DNA from: Ixodes scapularis
Lineage: Eukaryota > Arthropoda > Arachnida > Ixodida > Ixodidae
Direction: 5' to 3'
Assembly: GCF_016920785.2 (NCBI RefSeq)
Contig: NW_024609857.1
Span: 10,807,618-10,871,617 of the forward strand
Length of the DNA: 64,000 nucleotides
Part shown: positions 56,201 through 64,000 of the stretch, one piece after another
Position numbering within the stretch: the first letter of the stretch is position 1
How the letters are laid out: each line of letters begins with the position of its first letter
Position numbers and translations under genes: made by a program
The notes under the pieces: model-generated
What the model was told of the DNA's origin: nothing
The model's input: only the letters and a program-made list of their open reading frames with translations
Database searches by the model: none

Positions 56201-59200
56201 AACGCTGAACCCTTCATTTCTTTCTTTTGGCTTTTTTATTGCTTCCCATATTTTTTGCTGCCTCCTTTTAGCCTTGTTACGGGGTCAGTGTTAGTATTTC
56301 CCGAAGGGAGACGTATGTGGCGTTTCCCAAGAGTCATGCTAACGGATTTCCTCAAAATCCACCAATGGATCATTTTTTCCCCCTCCCTTTCTGTACTCTG
56401 CCTGTCAGAGTTCGTCGACGCCCTTGGATATGGACATCCATACCACTCGTGATATTCGCATTCATAGTTTTAATTACACACACGCATCACAGTACACGCA
56501 CCAATACCACGGAAACTTAGGGCGAAGAACAACCGGCGACGGGCAGAGTGGTGCAGAAAACCAGAGCCTTCGGGCTTACCATAAAAAAAGGGTCTACCCT
56601 ACTCACGTCGTCGAGCAGGGATACCTGGACGATGTCTAGCGATCCGTAGACAATGTTTTCGAAGGGCCTGCACACGTAGTTGGTGAGCGTCAGGGCTACC
56701 AGCATAATGGCCAGGGTGGCGGTCATCAGGAGGCCGCAGATGGGGAACGAAAGCACGATGGCCCTGCAGCGTCACCCGCAATTATACGACGTGGGCGAGC
56801 AAAATCCGTCGCTGCGATCGGTTTCCACAATTGGCCAGACACTCACCATGACGTCCTTAACGTGATGAGCTTCGCTTTTATCGACGGAAATACGAGCACT
56901 GTGATGACTCCAAACTTCCATCGTGCATTCATATCCCACTTTAACTGAATTTGAGCCTGACCTCGGTCAGACTCAACTATGGCATTACACACACCACCAA
57001 CGTTGCGGTTTGTCGGTGATGATAAGTAGCCAGGGTCACAGCTCGTGACGTCGCGACGAGGCAGTTTCTGGGGGGCTGTGTTGCACGTTTTGGACTCCCA
57101 GGAGACTAGGGAGAAGGAAAGGACGTAGGTGTGAATGAACGTATCTTAGCAGCACCACGCAACGCGTCATCAGCGACTCCACCAATCAACATCCAAAGAG
57201 CGTTGTCGACGTCACTTCCTTCTCCCTAGTCTCCTCGGAGTCCTAAACGTGCAACATAGCCCCCCTGGTTTTAACGTCACAGAGAAGAACCGGAAGCGGG
57301 CGCCACTGAAACATCTCGGCGCTAACAGTCGTTGAAAGAATGAGAACGCCAAGGCGTCTCGCTCGGATTCTTGGCCTCTTGCAACTCGGTCGTCGCCCTC
57401 CGCCGTGCTTGGACTGCGCGTGCACGCTCGTGGCTCGTGACACGCCGTTGTCAAAAAAAGGAAGAAGCTCACGCTGGAGGCGGGACACCATATTTGACCG
57501 TGCTGTTCACTGGGCTTGCTCAGAACAAGCTCACACTTATAGGCTCCCAAGAACAGCAATCTTGATGGTGTAAGATGCTATAGGAAGTATACACTGGACG
57601 CCATATTTGTGGGTACTGTTTAGAGCGCATGCTCAGAACGAGCTCACATCAATAGGCTGCTAATACCGGCACTCTTGATGGTGCGGAGTGCACGTTGCAA
57701 AAGAGCTGTGGAAGCTCGGCATCAGCACGCGCTCAGCATTCGCGCCCGCCAGTGAATACTCCCTATAGTTATAATCAATAATTTTTTTAGAGCGCTGCTC
57801 TTAGGCGCCCGTTTACGGGTTTCGCGGCGTCGGCGTTGCCTTCGGCGTCGGTGTAGCCGTCCCGCTAAATTTTGCGGGAAATTGAATTGCTGTTGATGTC
57901 ACGTGACATCAATTTTCCTGCTAAATGTAGCGTGGAAAACCACGTCACATGACCTTAGTGTCACGTCACCCACGAACAAATTCAGTTTCTCCGCCAGATT
58001 TAGTGAGAAAACTGACGTCACGTCACCTCAACACCAATCTGAATTTTACGGAGGAGGAGGAGGGGCATACCCTCCCGTCCTCCTCCTCCTCAAGAGCTGC
58101 GCTCTAATTTCGCGTTACAGAGATTTGTAAACGTCTTTCATCCTCTTTCATCCTGTTGCACCTAAATACAATTGAAACAAACTGTGGATATTGTCACAAA
58201 ACAAAAAATCGACGAGTGTAAAATTGTTACGAGCTTCGTCGTTCGCCGAGGCCCTTGTATTTGTTTACGTGTTTGGTGCTCTTTCGTGCTCTGTGTGCAA
58301 GCACGCTACGTTTCGCTTCACACGGGCAAGAACTCCGAGTCAGCCTCGCTTCGAATGTAATTCTCTATTAGAAGAGTATGCGGTGCAGGCGCGCACGAAA
58401 GGCGACTCACAGCAGCATGGCGAGCCCAGAGTAGTTGGAGGACCAGCTGCGCTTGGTGGGCGGCACGCCTTCGTCGTAGTAGAACATGCCCATGATGAAG
58501 CTCCCCGAGTAGAGCAACAGGAGCAGCGAGAAGCTGGCAATGATAGCCACCACATACAGCACGCTGCGATAAAAAGAAAATACATGCCTGACGCATTAAA
58601 AAAAACAAGAAAACTCCTATTTCAAAAAAAAAAAAAAATATCAATAGAAAAGGTTTGTGAGTTAACGTTTGTGTAGAACACGAAACAAGAAATCACGGCG
58701 AACGATTCTGGGGTCCAGTCGAATGTCAACGTTCAGAATACGATTTGACGAAACGTCAATGGCTTGACGTTTCACTTGCTCATCGTTCCTGCGCACATTG
58801 TCCCTGCGCACATCGTGCTCTGCGCATATTGAGTTCTGCCAAAAAACAACCTCGCAAACGTTTTTTTTTAAATATTTTTAGAGCTTTTATTGTTGAGGCG
58901 TGCTATCATTCTACCTTGAGTAACAATAGTGCGTATTTCAGTACAAAAAAGCAAATGTGAACAACTAAAGTACAAAACAATAATTTCTTGGACGCGTCTA
59001 ATTGGGGTTGGTGATAGCTTTGAGCCAGATTTGTTTTTCACGAAAGGAAAAGCCTCGTGTCCTTTTAACGATTCATTGCTCGAACAGAGCTATTGCGTGG
59101 TAAGGTAAAACCTTTCATAATACCATTAAAACAAGAAAAAAAAAAAAAAACTCGCCCCTTTGCCGTACTAGCGTGGCAAAGGCAGTGTTATATACACAAA

Positions 59201-61658
59201 ATGTAATTATATAGTGTGGAGAAACTGTGTACACATGTGTAGACTGACTGGCGCGAAGCGGTTCTGTGTCGTGCGAGGCAAGCGCGTGAGGGCTCCGTGG
59301 ATGTCGTGCGGGTGCCATCTTCCGCGGTTGCAGCGTAAATGCGACTTTCTCGGAGCTTGTTGGAGTGTGAGACGCACGAGAAAAAGCGTGGAGGCAAAGC
59401 CAACACAACCTAGAATAATCAAAGCCTGGAATTTTGACATCATCACAGCGAAATCGAACGAAGGCACACATTTGACACGATTGCTGCGTTTGACTGTTCG
59501 TCATGTCCAATCAACGCTCCGAGTGACACTCGGCATCGGGTTCGGGACCAATCGCTGGGTTGGCGCCATACCCCCTGTGATGACATACGTTCCACAGAGG
59601 AAGAGGCTAATGTCCACAGGCCTTTATTATTCTAGATGGTGTTGGCAGAGTACCCGGACAGGCTGGCACCTAACCGGATAAGCTTAGGTGCCAACCGTGT
59701 AACAGATTCCGCGTAAAAAAAAAAAAAACAGCGCCGTGACGATGCACATTTGGCGTTGCCTGATTGGCTACCTGATTGTAGCGTCGAGCTGCGACGGGAC
59801 TTTAAGTGAAACAGAGTATAGTATGCTCCGAAACATCGCAAATCCCATATTACGTGTTTTTCAGTCACTCACGAGCAACACCACTCAGTGCCAGCGCAGT
59901 GTATGTTCGGCACACGAAAAGAGTGACATGCTATGGCCACGACGTAGTATCGTGCAACGTATACCCTAAGATACACTATTGGGAACGTGGACCCAGGCAA
60001 ATATGCAAATTTACGAAGTACAACGAAAGAACCAAAGGCCCTGTTGTGTGATTAGGTGTTTTTGTTTCTAGTCAGCTGTGAGTAGGTGGTTTTTGTGGTA
60101 ACCTAATCAGGGGGGATAACAAATTGTCTTATTTTATAGCAATATTTCTTCGACCTTTATATAGGCCTTTATTCGACCTTTATATTCTTTATACCCTTTA
60201 TATAGGCCTTTATATAGGCCTTTATTCGACCTTTATATTCTTTGTTTAAAGTTCTCCCTGTACGACTCCAAACCAGGGGGCGCTGCAAACACGGATGCGG
60301 GTCACTGACCTGGAAGACTGCAACGTCTCGAGAATGCCCAGGCGATCGGCTTTCTTGATTGATTCAGGAAGGAAATGGAAGCCTTTGATGGTCTGTAAGT
60401 ATTTGGCACCGGCGCGCGATTATTTTTATCTAGCATTTTATTGCCCAATCCGCACATTAACAAATTGATACACTGATAATTGTTACGTGCTTCCTGGTTG
60501 ACTCTGCCGTTTTCCGAAAATTGTACACTGATTCTATACTCTAAAATGTGTGCACAAAAAAAAAAAAAAAAAAAAAAAACACGAAGCGTTGTTTTAAAAG
60601 CTGTGTACCTGTTCGTATAGAACAGTAAACGATAGCCTAGTTTTAATTCTTTGTTTCGAGGGTTTGAGTTCAGGATAGGAATAGTTCAAGATGGGGCATC
60701 GTGAGCAATATTTCAAGATGGGGCATCGTGAGCAATAGTTCAAGATGGGCTTCGTGAGCAACAGTACATTGGCTGCTGATTGGTAATATAGGTATCATGA
60801 TTTGAGTAAAAAGACAATGAATTGAGTCATCGATGTTTAGCAAACTTTAACCCCCCCCCCCCCCCAAAAAAAAAAAAAAAAAAATCCTGGCTACGTTATT
60901 GCATGCAGTAGCTAGCACTTTTATGTTATGTTCACTCGTTAATGTTTCTTGCTTCGCGACTTTTTATTTTGGCGTCTTGTCGGCTGATAGCACAATTTCA
61001 TGGGTAGGAAACGATAGCCATATATTGAGTCACTCAGTATACCTCTTCCTAATACTTATAACGAAGGCTAGAAATGCTGAGTCACTGAGCTATGGGCGCA
61101 TGTGAAGCGTCAGATATTTCGTAGAGAGAGCTAAGACACATTATCAAGGCGTGTTTCACAGCCCAGGCGACAAAAATGGCGGCTCTCAGAAGGTGATTAT
61201 TAGACACGCCTCCGGGCGCATCACTTTGGCTAAGCTTTATCTTACCTTGTTGGCGTCCTCTAGCACGGCGTTCGTGAAATCCAACAAGAGCGTGGACGTA
61301 GAAACGGCAAGGCTCCGGGCTTCTTGAATTAAAAACAAAACAAAAACAAAACAAAACTCGGCATTTTGTTAAAGTAACAGCAATCAACGATAGTATCTGC
61401 TACGCTGAACGTAATGTGATTCGATTACAATACGGCGTACGAAAGAATATTCGTTTGCGATGGCGTTATCTTCTATTGGGGAACACTCAAAAACGATAGG
61501 AGAAGGAATGTTTCACTCGATAAATTCAAAATTGAAGTGTTTTCAGAAGGAAGGAAATGTTCTGTATACACCTCCCCAGTAACATTATTAAGACGATTCC
61601 CATGTATGAATAAGAAGAGAAACAAAAAGAAAATAGAGAGAAAGAGGGAAATACCAAA

Positions 61659-61694
<36 letters not shown>

Positions 61695-63701
61695 GCGACA
61701 CTTCCCAGCACTTTCATCATCCTAACATGCCGCGGGAGAATTTATAAATCATAATAATAATAATAATAATCTTTATTTCCATTTAAAGAAATGGTGGAGC
61801 GAAAGGGAAAAAGCTTCAACAAGAAGCTTGACTGGCCCTCAGCCCCATCAGCAGCCAGTGAACAAACAGTTTTCGTGCAATGAGAAGAAAAAAAAAGTGA
61901 AAGCCGTTTACAACTCCCTGTAATGCCGGATTGGAGCGCAGCTCTTGAGGAGGAGGAGGGAAAGGAACTGAGGGGAGGGTAGACCCTTCCTCCTCCTTCT
62001 CCTCCTCTTCCCCTCATTCTTCAATATGCTCAGGGGGGTCACCTGACCTCGGGGGGAGGGGGTCACGTGACCTCGGGGGGGGGGGGGGTGTCGCGTGACT
62101 TCGGGGGTGGAGGGGGGTCACGTGACCTCGGGGAGGGGGGGCCACGTGACCTCGGGGGCTCACGTGACCTTGGGGGGGTCGCGTGACCTGGGGGTCACGT
62201 GGGGGTCACCTGGGGGGTCACGCGACCTTGGGGTGACCTTGGGAGGGGTCACGTGACCTTGGGTGATTTTGGGGGGGGGGGGGTCACGTGACCTTGGGGC
62301 GACCTTGGTTGCGCCGACGGCGACGCCGCTCAAGCCGGAAGCGGGCGCCTAAGAGCTGCGCTCTAAAAAAGAAAACCACAGAAAATTATACATTATCAAA
62401 TGGGATAACAGAAACAAGACACAGAACACGTATATTTGTAAAAATATATTACGCAACTCTTTAGGCGATATCTTTTCTATATATCTATTTTCTTCTTCAA
62501 AGTTGTTTAGAAGCTTTGGAATTAAATACCGAAGCATTTGCTGCCCATAATTTGACCTGCATGTGGGAACCTTCCAATATTCATTACGGCGGGTCAAGTA
62601 AACCGTATTATTTTTTTTTTCTAATCTAACTATCTCGTTTAAAAGAACGCCGTTAAATGTGAAAGGGGCCGTGCAACGATATTGGGTAGGAATGGTCTTA
62701 CTTAACACGAGCTTACTGTCACCAGCAGGACTCAAGTATACTCGCACGCACCGCCACTGAGTGGCACTGACCAAGAAGCTTCTTTTGTCGCCGCGTTCTT
62801 TCAAGGATAAAAGCGGCCGTTTTCTTTCAGCCTGTCCTTCGCAAAGCTCAGACCCCGAAGTTGTGGGACTCGGATTGTTGGCGTGGTCAACAATGCGATC
62901 CCCAGAAATGCGTCATCAAGCTTCGCGATCCCCGTGGTGACGATCTTTAAATGCAGCTCATACGGTGAACCCGAACATTGTGTGAGCATTCCGTTTGAGC
63001 TCGTGTACCAATCAGTGCCTCGATGCGCATTCGGGTAGCGGCTCGTGCCCAAACACTGGGATGACGGGCAAAAGCCAAACTCTCAGCCATGTGTTCAACT
63101 CGGCGTGTGCCCCGCGTCTTAGCGACCCCAGCACTGGGCTATGATAAACATGAGCGGCATATAATCGTCTCCAGATTACGTGGTCGCTTATTCTGGCTGC
63201 CAGTTGATGGGCTAAACGCTGCTCGTTTTTCTCGATTTTGTTTTTTTCCCGCGACCATCATTGCTTGGGGGAAAACGAAACAAAAACAAACGCGTGTTTT
63301 ATGGGTTACGAATATCAAGAACTTATTAATTCTAACAGGTATTTATAGAAAGTACAAAAATATCACCCCTTTAAGTAAGTTTCAATTCCGGACTTTCAAA
63401 AAGTGGGCGTGGCGTCACTAATATTTATTTCAACATGTAGGAAATACGAACGCTACACTGACACACGATATGCTTACCAAAAAATGTGTCGTTGTACTCG
63501 CTGTATATTCTTTGAGCCAAATAGTTTGCCATATATTCTTGAACCTAAAAAAAAATATGTGTAAAAAACAACTAAATTTTGGTTCATTGCGTGCTAGCAA
63601 AGCCATCGAGTTCAGAAGCTTTCGTCTGCACTTACGACTGGCTTTGCGAGCGGGCCTTGAACGCTTCGTTCTTCGGAAGTTTTGTTCTCCACCTGCGGTA
63701 G
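47060..63701 (-). CDS. Prominin-family pentaspan membrane protein, 3' part of gene
   Basis: Prominins (CD133 family) are five-span glycoproteins concentrated in plasma-membrane protrusions. Fourteen exons are proposed on the minus strand, running from about 63701 down to 47062. Visible parts: end of the first large extracellular loop, third membrane span (exon 58411-58563), short cytoplasmic loop, fourth span followed by NYVCRP (56607-56763), second extracellular loop over several short exons, fifth span (47452-47588) and a Ser/Ala-rich tail. Order and spacing match human PROM1: TM3, a loop, TM4, a cysteine-proline motif, then the second loop. Phases agree across all joins except two, where an exon appears to be missing: between 53014 and 52093, and between 50403 and 49524. 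The 5' half lies beyond the right edge. It could be prominin or an arthropod prominin-like paralogue; these are not separable here. Confidence 0.9.
47452..47588 (-). CDS. Prominin exon p13: fifth membrane span
   Basis: Reads NAFWSSLKFCLWLFLALGVV, then SHLLSKYFLRMVNYTYDGSE and VESFTA. Hydrophobic span followed by a basic/aromatic Y-x-x-R-M segment as in PROM1. Phase 0 in, phase 2 out; donor gtaagt. Confidence 0.94.
48224..48286. repeat. 63-bp near-perfect palindrome
   Basis: 31-bp arms (starting ATTTCAGGATTAAAAGCG) with one mismatch and a single central base. Strong enough to extrude or to form a tight RNA hairpin. Confidence 0.85.
48891..49103. mobile_element. CCTA-type foldback element, family B, copy 2
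   Basis: Ends TCTATGAGATAACAAAGCCG and, in reverse, CCTAGAAGACAAGACCGTAG, both running on to GAAGGCCAACGC as in the 13531 copy. The middle differs from copy 1. Confidence 0.7.
49466..49524 (-). CDS. Prominin exon p12: pre-span-five cysteine
   Basis: Reads YKGYERSLAFLCKGIIRNA after two bases of a split codon. Matches the PROM1 pattern xxAVDVFLCxxIIDP just before span five. Phase 1 in, phase 0 out. The exon joining p11 to this one was not identified. Confidence 0.8.
50403..50471 (-). CDS. Prominin exon p11: second extracellular loop near last span
   Basis: Reads MNEYFINDMLTELQAMHDRH then FHI. Resembles the PROM1 helix before the conserved cysteine preceding span five. 23 codons, phase 0 at both ends. 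The internal ATG is not a start. Confidence 0.82.
50935..51002 (+). repeat. Possible tRNA-derived SINE head
   Basis: GCAGCTGGGAGCACGCGTGG followed about 35 bases later by GGTCCGGGAGTCAACC, loosely resembling tRNA A and B boxes. Weak evidence. Confidence 0.3.
51853..51924 (-). CDS. Prominin exon p10: second extracellular loop
   Basis: Reads DVPANKPATYFDSMKRDIWN then QVDK. Pyrimidine-rich acceptor (ttactcttcttcag), donor gtacac, 24 codons, phase 0 at both ends. Confidence 0.82.
52037..52093 (-). CDS. Prominin exon p9: second extracellular loop
   Basis: Reads DNFKHLLLSLTVDPRRIFN with acceptor ctgtcag and donor gtacga. 19 codons, phase 0 at both ends. Confidence 0.78.
52293..52590 (+). repeat. 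Dispersed hairpin repeat, family E, copy 2
   Basis: Same block order as the 46370 copy. The hairpin at 52380-52457 has arms of about 33 bp (CGCCATCTATGAGCG, then GGCAACCAGACAA), nearly perfect. Lies between prominin exons p8 and p9. Confidence 0.7.
52894..52925 (-). CDS. Candidate short prominin exon (unconfirmed)
   Basis: Reads IASFVQEYMK after two bases of a split codon, following a strong T-rich tract ending in aag and ending at gtaaac. It joins the next exon in phase but needs a phase-1 predecessor, whereas p8 ends in phase 0. So either a further small exon exists or this is not an exon. Confidence 0.35.
53014..53092 (-). CDS. Prominin exon p8: second extracellular loop, cysteine motif
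   Basis: Reads ICNGGRLFDILKGDYMDAVY then YIIQST, equivalent to the PROM1 cysteine segment after the fourth span. The donor is gtaagt; phase 0 out, which does not fit the next candidate segment. Confidence 0.88.
53170..53243 (-). CDS. Prominin exon p7: second extracellular loop
   Basis: Reads TMSVIWPREMRGKWFGQFLA then GTTLT. Phase 0 in, phase 2 out, completed as Thr before Ile-Cys-Asn-Gly-Gly of the next exon. Confidence 0.9.
54471..54631. mobile_element. Foldback element, family K, copy 2 (diverged)
   Basis: Left end TAGTCAGTGACAGCTTAAGA resembles the 41975 element. The right end in reverse reads GGTCAGTGAAATGCTAAGAA. Both arms share ACTCCGCC. The right flank has lost an obvious TA. Confidence 0.5.
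55314..55695. mobile_element. TIR element with about 70-bp ends
   Basis: The ends read TATACTTCGTCTCATCCTAC and, in reverse, TATACTTCGTCTCACCCTAC, and continue as near-identical inverted copies through GATGGACTAAAGGC to CCAATCACG. The interior has no coding signal. Confidence 0.7.
56125..56371. mobile_element. TIR element with about 90-bp ends
   Basis: The ends read ATCCATTGGTGGATTATTAG and, in reverse, ATCCATTGGTGGATTTTGAG. The inverted arms share GAAACGCCACA, GGGAAA and AACNCTGA. Confidence 0.65.
56607..56763 (-). CDS. Prominin exon p6: fourth membrane span
   Basis: Reads AIVLSFPICGLLMTATLAIM, then LVALTLTNYVCRPFENIVYG and SLDIVQVSLLDD. Equivalent to the PROM1 fourth span followed by a CEPY-type motif, here C-R-P-F. 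52 full codons, phase 2 in, phase 0 out. Confidence 0.95.
57068..57268. mobile_element. TIR element with GGGGGGCT ends
   Basis: Left CTGGGGGGCTGTGTTGCACG; right in reverse CAGGGGGGCTATGTTGCACG. Arms of about 55 bp continue through GGAGACTAGGGAGAAGGAA. Confidence 0.7.
57484..57690 (+). repeat. Two-copy tandem duplication, about 115-bp period
   Basis: GACACCATATTTG...CAATCTTGATGGTG is followed by GACGCCATATTTG...CACTCTTGATGGTG, diverged but collinear. Confidence 0.65.
57787..58107. mobile_element. TTAGAGCGCAGC-type TIR element, family D, copy 1
   Basis: The ends read TTAGAGCGCTGCTCTTAGGC and, in reverse, TTAGAGCGCAGCTCTTGAGG. The interior holds GTTTCGCGGCGTCGGCG, GCTAAATTTTGCGGG and CACGTGAC motifs. 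Fragments of the same family occur at 45899-45923, about 47643-47750 and 52640-52790. Confidence 0.65.
58411..58563 (-). CDS. Prominin exon p5: third membrane span
   Basis: Reads VLYVVAIIASFSLLLLLYSG, then SFIMGMFYYDEGVPPTKRSW and SSNYSGLAML. Corresponds to the PROM1 segment with a hydrophobic span, a GYDxxxxPTxRxxxSNxGG-like loop and the start of the next span. Phase 2 in, phase 2 out. Confidence 0.95.
60149..60243 (+). repeat. AT-rich minisatellite
   Basis: Tandem alternation of TTCGACCTTTATATAGGCC and TTCGACCTTTATATTCTTT-type units, about 70 bp left of prominin exon p4. Confidence 0.75.
60310..60392 (-). CDS. Prominin exon p4: loop next to third membrane span
   Basis: Reads TIKGFHFLPESIKKADRLGI then LETLQSS. 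Phase 0 in, phase 2 out, completed as Ser by the membrane-span exon. Confidence 0.85.
60680..60759 (+). repeat. Three tandem 27-bp units
   Basis: Units of AATAGTTCAAGATGGGGCAT plus CGTGAGC, the third 1 bp shorter. Confidence 0.8.
61246..61322 (-). CDS. Prominin exon p3: first extracellular loop
   Basis: Reads ARSLAVSTSTLLLDFTNAVL then EDANK. Amphipathic helical segment. Phase 1 in, phase 0 out; donor gtaaga. Confidence 0.85.
61323..63477 (-). other. Prominin intron p2-p3
   Basis: Contains an AG microsatellite (about 61661-61693), an AAT run (61755-61772) and a TIR element with a G-rich CACGTG array (61931-62366). No exon recognised. Confidence 0.55.
61931..62366. mobile_element. TTAGAGCGCAGC-type TIR element, family D, copy 2 (inverted)
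   Basis: Left end GGAGCGCAGCTCTTGAGGAG and right end GCCTAAGAGCTGCGCTCTAA are the same pair as copy 1 in opposite order. The middle is expanded into a G-rich array of GTCACGTGACC units (about 62036-62310) with at least seven CACGTG sites. Confidence 0.65.
63478..63544 (-). CDS. Prominin exon p2: first extracellular loop
   Basis: Reads VQEYMANYLAQRIYSEYNDT then FF, with an NDT glycosylation-type site. Acceptor is a run of T then ag; donor gtaagc. Phase 0 in, phase 1 out, completed as Glu by the next exon. Confidence 0.8.
63636..63701 (-). CDS. Prominin exon p1: first extracellular loop (acceptor uncertain)
   Basis: Reads LPQVENKTSEERSVQGPLAK then PV on the minus strand, ending at a gtaagt donor. 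The LPxVE start resembles the prominin LPPVD motif. A second acceptor 9 bp further in (after ccgcag, start 63692) would also keep frame. Phase 0 out. Confidence 0.5.
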
Positions 63702-64000
63702 CTTCATAAAGATCGGTTATAGCATTTGTAAGAGGCTAGAAGAAAATAAGTTAAATCTTCGATAGGTATTTTAGTCGAGGTTGTTATTAGGAATATATGG
63801 CCAAACTGGAACCGTGTACTTTATATGACATAGGCTCTCCTTGAGATGTTACATTTTTACATATCACGGTTCCATTGACAGTTCTACGTTCCTTGCTTCC
63901 ATTAACTTCGTCACCCTTGTTAGCACAAGTTCTAGAAGTTTTTCCCATACCTCTATTGCGACTTTTCGCCGGTTTCGCGAATCCACTATGTTATTGACAA

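Larger units (their letters stand above)
53244..56606 (-). other. Prominin intron p6-p7
   Basis: Contains three inverted-repeat elements (54471-54631, 55314-55695, 56125-56371) and otherwise AT-rich sequence. No exon recognised. Confidence 0.55.

Noticed and set aside
59664..59696. Short hairpin TGGCACCTAA/TTAGGTGCCA
   Set aside because: Only about 10-bp arms with no context; could be chance.
61931..62366. Direct-repeat array considered as CRISPR-like
   Set aside because: Units are variable in length, G-rich and without unique spacers, inside a TIR element of a eukaryotic intron.

Overview
This window is eukaryotic and looks like an arthropod, most likely a hard tick. It has long introns, GT-AG splice junctions, CpG-rich intron sequence, many microsatellites and a dense load of short inverted-repeat elements. 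Two multi-exon genes can be read exon by exon from protein similarity, phase continuity and splice sites. The organism call is an inference: the plexin closely resembles arthropod PlexA, and several of the repeats look like ones recalled from tick genomes.

Layout: (1) Positions 1-2003 are intron. (2) Positions 2004-38701 on the + strand hold the 3' part of a plexin, 27 exons joining in one frame to 4407 bp (1468 residues plus stop). The part seen runs from the end of the Sema domain through PSI/IPT repeats, one membrane segment and the split cytoplasmic RasGAP domain with its Rho-binding insert. A 3' UTR continues to a polyadenylation signal near 40402. (3) Positions 40.4-47.0 kb are intergenic and rich in foldback elements, including an 839-bp hAT-like element with a perfect 8-bp target duplication. 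(4) Positions 47060 to about 63701 on the - strand hold the 3' part of a prominin-family five-span membrane glycoprotein, convergent with the plexin. Fourteen exons are proposed and the 5' end lies beyond the right edge. One or two internal exons could not be settled.

The two genes meet tail to tail. Plexin is a semaphorin receptor that regulates small GTPases; prominins organise plasma-membrane protrusions. Nothing in the sequence shows that they act together. The rest is introns with simple repeats, minisatellites and at least a dozen TIR/foldback elements, several in two or more copies. No bacterial-type system, CRISPR array, phage or autonomous transposon was seen, and no convincing undescribed system. 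The most distinctive material is the set of foldback-element families.
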